Shown piece after piece: positions 44,801-54,269 of a stretch of DNA of 64,000 nucleotides. The DNA is from Laccaria trichodermophora (Eukaryota; Basidiomycota; Agaricomycetes; Agaricales; Hydnangiaceae). The translations under genes were made by a program, and so were the position numbers. The first letter of the stretch is position 1, and each line of letters starts with the position of its first letter. The notes beneath the pieces are model-generated. The model was not told the DNA's origin. It saw only the letters and a list, made by a program, of their open reading frames with translations, and did not search any database. The stretch is taken from positions 1,364,001-1,428,000 of the forward strand of contig JACTVC010000008.1 of assembly GCA_018417955.1 (NCBI GenBank). Reading direction: 5' to 3'.

Positions 44801-46437
44801 AGACTAGGATAAAACTGAAGAAGAGAAGGTTCGCTCCCGCAGGAGCTTCCGCGGCTGGAGTTTCCGTAGTGGCCGTACAAGGTTGGGTGGGATCTACCAG
44901 GAACGCCCGCATCGACCTCAGGCTGGACTCATGTGCGGACGTAACGCTCATTTCCCAGGAATACCTAGAATCGTTAAAGGATCGACCCCCATGTCAAAAA
45001 GGAATGAAAATGAACCTGTGGCAGCTTACTGACAAAGACTCGACAATCCAAGGTTACGTTCGCATACCAATTATCATGGAATCTTCGGAAGGAATCCTTT
45101 TGGAAACCGAGGCTGAAGCCTACGTGGTCCCAAATATGACGGTACCTATACTGCTCGGGGAGGATTACCATATAAACTATGAACTTTTAGTAGCTCACAA
45201 GGTCGATTTTCGCTCGGTAGTGAACTTCTCAGGAGTTCCGTACTCGGTCCCTGCCAGAGGAGTAAGCCGCTCTAAGGACTTCGACAGAATGCGCCAGAGC
45301 GCCTGTGCAACGGCCAGTTTCGTTAAGTCGAAGCTCCATAAGCGGAATAAAGCTAAGAAATCCAGGCAGAAGAAAAGACTCGGTCTAGAACAAAGAACGG
45401 TGAGAGCTGCCGAGGATTATCGTATAAGGCCGGACGAATGTCGACGGGTCAGAGTAGAGGGGCATTTCGAAGAGGACAGAACGTGGCTAGTCGAGAAGAA
45501 CGTGTTAGCTTCCGCCAACGACTCACCGTTCGTAGTCCCCAACGTACTCATTTCTGCTTCGGACCCTTGGGTTCCAGTCTCTAATCCTTCACCCCACCCA
45601 AAGATCATCAGGAAGGGAGACATTATTGGTTATCTGTCCGATCCAGAAGAATTTTTCGATGTACCTCATACCCACGAAGAATTTGAAAAATTAGCCAGAT
45701 CTGCCCAAGCGGTAGCCGCAATCATAGCTATATCGAGTGAGAATCTTCACCAACCGACTCCTCCGGAAAACGCCACCGACGAGAACGCAAAAGAGGGCGA
45801 GGCCAAGTCAACACAACCAGAGGAACCTGAACTTTTCGGACCTAAAACAGCAGAGCTCCCCGACCTAACGGATTACCCTTCTCGCAATATGGAAGAATAT
45901 CTGGACGTGGGGTCTTTACCAGAAAATCTGAGAGAAAGAGCGTGGCAGATGCTGAAGAAGCGCCAGAGGGCTTTTGGATTCGATGGGCGTCTAGGACACC
46001 ACCCGAGTAAAGTGCACATCAGGACCGTCGACGGACAAGTCCCAATAGCCGTGCCCATGTATGGGGCTTCGCCTGCGAAAAGAGCGGTCATGGACGAACA
46101 GCTTGACAAGTGGTTTGAGCTCGACGTAATTGAACCCTCTAAGAGCCCCTGGAGCGCGCCCGTCGTGATCGCATACCGTAATGGCAAACCGCGATTCTGT
46201 GTCGACTACCGTAAACTTAACGCAGCGACTATCCCTGACGAGTTCCCCATCCCAAGGCAGTCGGAAATCTTATCATCGTTATCGGGAGCCCAGGTTCTAT
46301 CTTCATTAGATGCGCTGTCGGGCTTTACGCAGCTGGAAATGGATGAGGGAGACGTCGAGAAGACAGCCTTTAGAACTCATAGAGGGCTGTTTCAGTTCAA
46401 ACGGATGCCATTTGGGCTGAGAAATGGGCCATCTATC
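41390..46437 (+). mobile_element. Ty3/Gypsy element 2, 5' part (truncated in RT by the KDZ transposon)
   Basis: Same family as Gypsy 1 but much better preserved. The sequence stops being Gypsy at ATCTATC (46431-46437), immediately followed by the terminal repeat of the KDZ element. The continuation of RT is found inverted at 60349-57872. The rest of integrase and the chromodomain are absent from the window. Confidence 0.85.
41884..46437 (+). CDS. Gag-Pol polyprotein of Gypsy 2 (C-terminally truncated)
   Basis: A single open frame of 1518 codons from MTGDPPPSAPTHPS, with no stop. Gag N-terminal helical region (residues 40-250), Gly-rich linker (about 400-480), capsid-like core (LPEWDGNHWTAIEYFWQVQQ; LGYWLWFRLKDGS; IMRKAPISWGPILLVSSIKD, about 500-670), zinc knuckle CKVCGSANHWDKECP (about residue 780), aspartic protease LRLDSCADVTLIS with VPILLGEDY (about 1015-1095), and RT start with RFCVDYRKLNAATIPDEFPI, SSLDALSGFTQLEMDEGD and KRMPFGLRNGPSI (about 1435-1518). 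The frame then runs 12 bases into the KDZ end (HPWL, stop 46450-46452). Gag and Pol are in one frame without a shift. The protease has D-S-C where most retropepsins have D-[ST]-G. Confidence 0.9.
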
Positions 46438-46461
46438 CACCCCTGGCTGTAGTCCTATGCC
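46438..46461 (+). repeat. Left terminal inverted repeat of the KDZ element
   Basis: CACCCCTGGCTGTAGTCCTA and the next few bases align with the right end (complement) with a shared GCTGTAGT core. A second gctgtagg lies 90 bp further in. Confidence 0.7.
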
Positions 46462-46975
46462 TGATATACTGGAAAAATGCACTTCACCCTTTTCCATAGG
46501 GAGTGCAATGCCCCACTTGGTATAGCTGTGGATTAATGCAGGTCTTGCTGTAGGGTGGGTGGTTATGCTCTGATATACATATATATGTGTTATTATTTAT
46601 GATATTCATATAGATGTGTGATTATTTGTGAATTTGACTGTACTTTGTTATTTTCCGTACCATATTCTGGTTCTCCAACCTCCCATTATAATAGAACCAA
46701 ACAACAAAAGTTTTTTCTAATGTGCAACAATGTTTTGGCCTCCAGACTATGTTTCATGTGGAGAGAAGCCAGGGAAAACCTTCCAAAGAGATCTCATAAT
46801 ATATTTCTAATGGATCTGACATTTTCCCCCATGTCAAATATGTCGCAAGAGGGTGGATTGAACAAGTCCAATGTGGATGACGTTGAAGAGTTTGCTGCCA
46901 CTGATCAACACATGCAAATACACCGGCTATGTCCTTACCCGAGATCCCCGACTCAAACAAAAGTACTACAATTCT
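46462..46975. other. Left subterminal non-coding region of the KDZ element
   Basis: About 500 bp, AT-rich, with an alternating purine-pyrimidine stretch gatatacatatatatgtg (about 46573-46591). No gene seen. It also serves as the 3' flank of the transposase gene. Confidence 0.5.
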
Positions 46976-49900
46976 CTACGCATCGTCGTCCTCTACCAGC
47001 TCCTCGAGTACAGGGTCTACAATATAAGAAGGAACCTCCCCGCTATCATCTTGGCTAATCAACGGGATCAGCGGCTTGTCCCACAAGCGACGAAATCTAG
47101 CGTGAAGAGCACGCTGCATGTTGGCCTGCCTGACCGCGTACGCTCGGACACCATCCCTTTCGGCATCATCCAGCCCCTCCCACCCCACCTGCCGCTCCTC
47201 CCACCACGTCGCCTTCCACTCAAGACTCTGCCGAACACGTCTCATCTCCTCCTTCAATAAGTGCACCTCCTCCCACCATCGTAGATGCCTCGCCCGCGCT
47301 TTTGCCCATTCAACCATGACAGCTGTCGAAGATTGTACCTCAGCGCTTTGGTCACAGGTAAGAGCGAAACACTTACCCTCGTGCAAAACTGCGTCGCTGC
47401 CACCCACAATGGACTGTGCGGCTGTGGTCCATATCCACGAAACAACCTTTTTGCCTTGACCCAGGCCCTTCTCTAAATTCGCTCGTTTCTTCTTGGAAAG
47501 CTCTCGTCCATCTGGTCCGAAGGGATGATCCGGATCTTCGATACTAACCTCGTGCCCATCAGGCGTCGTCAGGTCTCCGTGATTCAACTCTCGCAGTTGA
47601 TTCTCCCAATCACCAGGGCCCACGAGTTTGAGTAAGGCCGCGCGGGCCATCCTATATTTTACAGCGAGGGCGTTCGACTTGTCTTCCAAATGGATGAGCG
47701 TGTCTTGAGCCCGTGTATTTGGACCCTGATGCCGTATGTTGCGGTTGCGGAAACTAATAAATGAGAGACGGCCACGCTGGAGGCTGCGGATCTTGTCCAG
47801 GGTATCCTCGCACTGGGCTCGACGCAGTCTTGATTCGATGGCGATGAGGTTTTTGTCGCAGTTGTGTTTCAGATGGTTTTCAGGAAGGGCGGACGGGAGC
47901 CACAACGGCTCGTGCTCGACATCTGTGCCGGAATGGATGACATCGGTCTCTGCGTCGCTGGACTCTGCCTCCCGGCGGCCTTCCTCCTGCTGCGACAGCA
48001 TCAAAGACGCCGCAGGCATGTAAACCACTTGTAGGTTACGGAAATGCTTCAACTGCCGAAGAAGAAGCAGCCGTCGGCGTTGGATTTCGTTATCTTGACT
48101 TGCTGTAAGCTCATTCGGGTGCCGTGCGTCCCAGCAGATTCTCCGCCTAGATACCTGTCAGTTACAATCACCACAAACAAGTTAGACAATACTTACTGAT
48201 TTTCTTCCACCAACAACGCGAGTGAAATGAACGCTGTGGGACCTGTGACATGTAGCTGAGGAATGCCTGCTTTCACCGCGGCCAGTTCCTCCTGAAGAAG
48301 CTGCTTCTTTACTTCGTCCTGAGAAGCATCTAGAAAAAAAAAATTAGGCGGATGTTATGGCAATCGACAAACGACCAGGCACGCACGGGTCACGATGGCC
48401 ACGTAAGGGTTTGGTTTCTTCGGATCCTCTTCCCACTCCAGAATCCTGGTCGTCCACAGTTTCTCGACCTCAGGCGTGAGCGACGCCGTGAAGTCATCAA
48501 AAATTTGCTTCTGCCGCTTTTGCTCCGCCATCGCGAGGACAAGCCGCGAATGGAGAGATCGTCCTAAAACTGGTTTGCTTCAATGGAGCGACAGTTGAAG
48601 AGGTGACTCACCAAGTCCGACATACTTCCTAAAATTGTGATGGCCTATGTGATCATCCAGGGTGTCGTGGCGCGAACCCGGGCCCATTTCCTTTGTACTG
48701 TTGGCCACACGATTCAATTCCGACCAACTCCTCTCAATTCCCTCGCCGTCTGTCCGACCAACACCAGTCTTGAAATTCAACGAATGAGGCGCCTGACACG
48801 ACACCTTGTGCATCGGACAATGGCATTTCGGTATGCCCCACTCGCAGTTGACACCGGGAGGAAGCTGTATTTCCGAGGGAAGCTTCGCCATCCGTTCCTC
48901 GAATTTGAGTTTGAATTGACATGCGATGTCATACGAAATGAATACGGAGGCAACGAGGAGCGGCGCCAGTGCCGAAAGCAATATATAATCCATATTGCAG
49001 TACCTTGCCCAGTAAGGTTAGTAGAGCGCTTGTCTTCGGTACAGTTCAACTTACCTCTCGCCTTTTTGGAGATCAGCCACCCCACCTCCGCAAACAATTT
49101 CGTGACGAGCACATAGAGCCATGCCCACTCCGGTAGAACGCAACCCAGCTGAGAATTTTGTTTCAGCATGTGCCAACGTCTTGAAACCGCTGCATGTGCT
49201 GATCTACGAGTTTTTTTTAGGATCGTGCTTCTTACCGATGATGACAACCACTTACATCTTTCTGACTCGCGTACTTGAGCACGTGTTCACGATATGGTTG
49301 ATCTGTGGGGAAATACGCCATGCCGGTATGAAGTCCAGGGTCTTTGGCATTTGAAGACCGCATAAGATTTTTTAGGCGAAAGTTGGCGTCCATCGCGATG
49401 ATCAATAAATATAAAAATCTGTACGTCATAAGGTTACATCCCCCTCAAAAGAATTACGATACCCACCTCCACTCCAAGCCAACTTCTTCCCAGTTCTCTG
49501 GGAGGTTTACGCCGGGGATAGGACAGGCCGGACAAGCGAGCGCAAGATCACCAGCGCCCGTCAAGAGAAGGCCTCCAGGAATGTTCCCCCGACCTGCGCG
49601 TTTCATCAACTTGAGATGACGAAACATTCGGACCATCCGCATCAAAGATTTATATCGCGTCTTGGTGACGAATTAGATGGGTACAACGACGGATAAGGAC
49701 GACTTACCTTTGGGACATTCAACTCCATATTGTCCGTCATGTACTCCAGAGCCTTGTAAAATTCGTGCGCCGAGAGCTTGCCTGCCAGAGTGATCGTGTG
49801 GAAGACCTCCAGCACACGAAATGTGGCGCACGTCTGGGGTTGATGAACAGTCGCGGGAAACCATTGACTCCTGAGTAATTGTCGGCGGTTGCTCACACGG

Positions 49901-50705
49901 TGTTCGCACCCACAGAAATCGACTGCGACGTAGTGGAGACCATTCGTGTGGATGACGGTGAAATCCTTGTGACCCGGTTGAGGAAGTACGCATGGCTGGT
50001 TCACTGGATGGCCCAGCTGAACCCGAAGGCCGAGATCTTTGAGTGACGTCTTGTCGTAACAACCGCCGTTCCATTTCTAGGATTGTCAGACCACTAGACT
50101 GAGCTGCGACAAACACACTAACCTTGATGATGTGGAGCGGAAGGTGGCGATGTCGTTGAAGACAGCAGCTCACGCATTCGGCCAGTGGACCCAAACAGTC
50201 GTCACATCGATAGAGGCCAAGTTCGGAGGAACAGGACATGCACGAATGGCAGTGTGGGCCACCCCGTCCTTCAAGCCTGATCAACTCGTGCAGATACTCC
50301 TCTCGGTAACCTGCGTCATCTCTACTCCTCCCAGCCCATTCTTGCAAAGGGGCATCCTAGTGCAGCATCAGTAAGATTGCTAATATGGTTTTCAAGGTCA
50401 CTCACTGAAGTCGGATACCTTTTTGCAGCAACCTTTGCCGCAACAGTCGGTGCCTCGGGATCTAAAAGCGCCTGTCGCTCAGATCCCTCGTATTCAAAAC
50501 TAGGATCCCAGTCACTGAAGTCGGGTTCTGGGAGGCGCTGAATGTATGTCGCAGACCTCTTCTGAGGGGATAGAGGAGTCTGAAGTATACGAAAGCCGTT
50601 GTCGGAAATACGAGCAGTGCGTGAGTGGGCGAGAGAGGAGTCATCTGCATCCTCGTGATGGTGGACGACAGTATAGTTCCTCGCCTTCCCCTTGCCTCTT
50701 GCCAT
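46976..50705 (-). CDS. KDZ-superfamily transposase with CxC-type zinc cluster
   Basis: Ten exons on the minus strand, start ATG at 50705 (MARGKGKARNYTVVHHHEDA), stop at 46978-46976; each inferred splice keeps the frame. Order: low-complexity N-terminus; Cys/His cluster CHSCMSCSSELGLYRCDDC, LGPLAECVSCCLQRHRHLPL (50100-50270), the zinc domain typical of these transposases; LGLRVQLGHP; FTVIHTNGLHYVAVDFCGC; ATVHQPQTCATFRVLEVFH; LACPACPIPGVNLPENWEE; MDANFRLKNLMRSS and DPGLHTGMAYF; ISTCSGFKTLAHAETKFSAG; catalytic core SYDIACQFKLKFEERM, HSLNFKTGVGRTDGEGIERS and STKEMGPGSRHDTLDDHIGH; C-terminal coiled region to LEELVEDDDA. The Asp in YDIAC and the DGE motif fit the RNase H-fold catalytic acids. It would cut and paste DNA at the terminal repeats. 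No damage seen. Confidence 0.93.
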
Positions 50706-50859
50706 CGTCGAGTCGACAAGAGAGAGGGTTAACTCTCCCACGGCTGCCTAAATGATCAACAAAAGAAGTTCATGTAAGTTGGCTTCATTGTAGTGAGAAA
50801 ATGGCGAGGTCGTTTACGATTGAATAAAAAGCCAGTGAACAAGAAAGTACAATGGGTAA

Positions 50860-51563
50860 CTACAGCGCGAGGGGCTTGGGGGGCTCCTCCAGACCAGCCA
50901 CCAACCTCTCAATCTTTTCAAAAGTCTCGTCCGCCCATGTCGGCGTAGGCAACGTGCTCACAATCTCCTGAATCGCATGATTCATCTCCCTGACCCACGT
51001 CGCTTCTCCCCCAGGTCCATACACTTGAGTGATGGGAAGATCTTGTTGACCGTGTTTCGGAAAGAGGAGAGACGACCAGCATAACCTCCCCTTGAGGAGC
51101 TGTGAGAGATCAATAACCAATAGGTGAGAACAAAGATAAAAACTAACCTTGCGGCGTGCAGTGTTGATGTGTTCCTGGTATTCAGGGTCGTCCAAATACC
51201 CCGGCTGAACTCGAATTTCCTCCTCCGGCTCAGGAAAAAGTAGGAACCACAGATGCGATGCCCTCTCGAAGAATGCGTTGACTTGCACTTCTCTATAGGC
51301 AACACGGAAACTGGGGCCGAGGGCATTCAATATGAGATCTTGCCGTCTTTTGAGTTGCCGAGCCATTTCAGGGCGAGGGTCTGGCGTCTAATGCAATCGA
51401 TCGATCAGTTTGTCTAAACGCCGACGGAGGTTTATTTTACCGAGGTTTTCTTTCGCTCCCGGCGGCTGCGCTTTTCCGCCTCAACATCTTGGAAGACGAC
51501 CGGAACGATGTCGGGTTTGAGAATTCGAACTTTACGCTTGGTTTTGTTGGTTTGCTTGGGCAT
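50860..51563 (-). CDS. KDZ passenger gene B, unrecognised
   Basis: Three exons. Start ATG at 51563 (MPKQTNKTKRKVRILKPDIV), stop at 50862-50860. The N-terminus is very basic (KRSRRERKENLG), then TPDPRPEMARQLKRRQDLIL. The middle and C-terminus are mixed charged with FFERASHLWFLLFPEPEEEI, WSSLLFPKHGQQDLPITQVY and a Pro-rich end EEPPKPLAL. No known domain is recognised. It lies 154 bp upstream of the transposase start on the same strand, so it may be co-regulated. The basic head suggests nucleic-acid binding, but this is inference only. Confidence 0.7.
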
Positions 51564-51737
51564 GTTACGCGATGAGGAGCAAAGGTGCAGTAAGGTTCGT
51601 ACTTTGTGCTTGACTCATCAAACTTTATTAACCTATCTGTACAGTCCTTCTTTCCTCAAAAAAGTGGATTCTCCCACTCGTTTGAGGTACAACCATTGTA
51701 ATTTACATTGAGAAACAGTAGCTGTCGTGCTTTGACT

Positions 51738-52426
51738 CTAATCACACTTTTGATAGGATAGACGTCCGAGAGCATACCACTCCCCAAGTTGGTGAGGCGA
51801 CGATATCAACAGTTCCTCAACCTCGGTGAGCAAACCTATGACGCGCCGCACATTTAAGCACACCGCATTGGCAACGTCATATTCCGGTCCGCAGCCGTAC
51901 TCCTGCAAAATAGACGAGAGTGTGTCTTGCACATCATGCAAGAAGCGGTCCCACATGCTCGACACCTCTTGGCAGAATTCCTTGGCGCCGTCAACGTCGT
52001 GGAGGCAATTTTCAACGATGTCAGAGAGGTAGTCGGAGACGGATCCTTTGGTAAGCCTTTCGAAATGTCCCTGAGCGAAGGCGATGACTTTCAGGGGGTT
52101 ATCGCTACCGCAAAGATTAATATCTCGCGTATCTATCATACTCGATATCCGCCCTTACCTTCCTACCTCCAACGGATCTGGGGTATCGATGGCTCCTCCT
52201 ATTGATGACTCGTCCAGTCCCTGTTTCATCGTTTTTTGGGCCTTTTTGTATCGACGGCGGGCCCAACGGCATAACTGGACACGGTGCCTGGAGAAAAGGA
52301 AACGGTTATGTCTAAAGAAAAGGCTGTGGTAAGTAAGGATACTCACTTGTCATAGTACCTCACTAATGTCTCCTGGCGCGCTTGCTTCTTTTGTTCAGGT
52401 GTGTGGTAAAGGCGAGGTCGACCCAT
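51738..52426 (-). CDS. KDZ passenger gene C, small basic protein with GRPR N-terminus
   Basis: Three exons; start ATG at 52426 (MGRPRLYHTPEQKKQARQET), stop at 51740-51738. GRPR is AT-hook-like. The following LVRYYDK/HRVQLCRWARRRYKKA is strongly basic and helical, like the short unnamed GRPRxYHTPEE proteins I recall from Agaricomycetes. The rest (NPLKVIAFAQGHFERLTKGS, DYLSDIVENCLHDVDGAKEF, SSMWDRFLHDVQDTLSSILQ) is helical and acidic. A DNA-binding helper of the transposase is a reasonable guess without proof. The gap to gene B is 174 bp, same strand. Confidence 0.7.
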
Positions 52427-53029
52427 GGAAGTGGCTGCAGACTGCAGTATAGGCGGAGTGGAGGGAATTTCCTAATCGAGAGATGCGTTTAAACCTAACG
52501 ACTTTTTCTCTTGGTAGGCAGCATGTCTAGCTATAATATCAAAGTTTTTGGGACAGTTAGAATGCTGCCGTGAAACCCTCCTATTTGATGTATAAACCAC
52601 ATTTTAAGAAAAAAAGGTGTTTGCGGACAAAGGCATTTTACGGCCCATTGCCCATAAAAGCGATCATGAGCTGGACTGCAGGACGCGACTCTTACGACTT
52701 TTACTCCACCACAGCTAAACTTCCGAAATTTTTAGACTTTACGATTCTCTGTATAGTCAGGAGGCTAGATAAGAAATATCTAAGGTGCCGGCTGTGAACT
52801 ACGCTCTCCAGAGAGATTTCAATTTCACGGTCCTCATCTAAATTTAGCACTAAGTGCATACTGAAGAGTTATCCCGTCATTCTTTTCTACTTGTTCAAGT
52901 CACACATGATATGGAGATGGGGGACAACATTGTTATTCGATAGCAGCGGGTACATGCAAAATAGACTAGATACGACGACCACCACTATCTATCAACACAG
53001 TACAATTCAAAAGTACGAGATAGCACGCT
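52427..53029. other. Intergenic region within the KDZ element
   Basis: About 600 bp between the start of gene C and the 3' end of gene D. Only short open frames. Nothing recognised. Confidence 0.5.
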
Positions 53030-54087
53030 TCAAGAAAGGTATAACGCAAAACTGGCCGCCAGTGCTGCTGCCATACGGCTGTGGCCCTCCGCAATGGAGG
53101 CAACCCGGCAACAAGTAAAGTGGGAAACTCCTGCGACCAATGGGCTGGCCGTCTCCCTGTTGTGGACACTGCACGTCAACCAGAGACTTCGTTTCGAATG
53201 AGGCAGACTTACCAGCCAGCGAAGATGCCAATGTCGCGACCACGAGTGACTGTATAGAACGGTCCCGCGGCATTTGGAGCTGGAACGTGATACCCGTAAA
53301 TCGGGGTAATGAGATGTGTTGGCGGAGGGATAGCGTTGAGGGGCGCGTTTACTGGCTGGACGTAGGGAACGGCGTAAAGCGCCGCCGTGGATGTGGTTCC
53401 TCCGACAGAGGCGACCGATGTGGTGTTGCTGGATAAAGCAGGAGCAACAACTGGCGCCACTGGGGTAGCTGGGAGAGCCGCAGGTGGGGCGGCGGAAGAC
53501 CCAGTGGAAGCCATGACAGCCACCATCCTGTTTGCCGGAGGGATGGCGGAAGGGACGACAGCAGAGGCATTCACGGTGTCGTCGCTTGCAGTCAAAGCCA
53601 GGGGAGAACCGTAGAGATCCCCGGTGGACGCAACTGCAGTAGTGGCAGCGGGGGAATTGACTAAATCGGGCGATTCATCCTCCAAAAACTTGAAAGAGGA
53701 ATCGCCGTCGTCGGATAACCCGCAAAGATCGTCCTCTGGGGCAAAAAAAACTTCGTAGCGGCCAGTCCCACCAGGAGTAGTGGTGGTGTTCTCGACCGCA
53801 ACCAACATACGCATGAAACTGGTTGCGGTGGCGCGTGCGTGCTCGGTTGTGATCCCCAAGCGCGCAAACAGATCTTCAAGAGCTGAAAGAAAAATTTCAG
53901 CTGGGTAAAAAGGAGTCAAAACGAAAGCTTACTGGGGTCGTCAGATTGGTCGACTTTCACCGGTCTCTCAACATTCGCTATGGGAGAAAATTGAGTTGTT
54001 GTGGATGAAAAGTAGTAGTATAAATTTACCATAAGTGCGTGATGCCGACGACACGGCGGCCGCGCGCACATCATTCAGTTGTACCAT
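53030..54087 (-). CDS. KDZ passenger gene D with C-terminal RNase H1 N-terminal (viroplasmin-like) domain
   Basis: Four exons; start ATG at 54087 (MVQLNDVRAAAVSSASRTY), stop at 53032-53030. After a short helical part (ALEDLFARLGITTEHARATA) comes a long Ala/Thr/Ser/Pro-rich linker (about 53320-53650). The end reads FYTVTRGRDIGIFAGW, then with an intron ending at CAACAG, ETASPLVAGVSHFTCCRVAS and IAEGHSRMAAALAASFALYL. This matches the small RNase H1 N-terminal/caulimovirus-VI fold (YxVxxGRxxGIFxxW...VxGVSxxxxxxF.S.xEA), which binds RNA-DNA hybrids or double-stranded RNA. No RNase H catalytic domain is attached. The choice of the second AG as acceptor is supported by the conserved Trp. It is divergent from gene E, 182 bp apart. 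Confidence 0.75.
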
Positions 54088-54269
54088 GTTGAGACGCTAA
54101 GTGGGAAGGCGGTTGAAAGTGGGGGGTTGGGGCAAAAGAGGGTGCGGTTGAGAATCTGGACTTTAAGTGAGGCGGAAAGAAGCTTCTTTGCTTCGTTCCC
54201 ACAGGTGAAGGAACCTTATCGAGTGTATACACAAAAAAAAAGTAGATACGTACATAGCTGCTCTTCCGC
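54088..54269. promoter_or_regulatory. Divergent promoter between KDZ passenger genes D and E
   Basis: 182 bp separate the start codons of gene D (minus, 54087) and gene E (plus, 54270); the region includes acacaaaaaaaaagtagatacg. A shared promoter is implied by the spacing. Confidence 0.5.
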
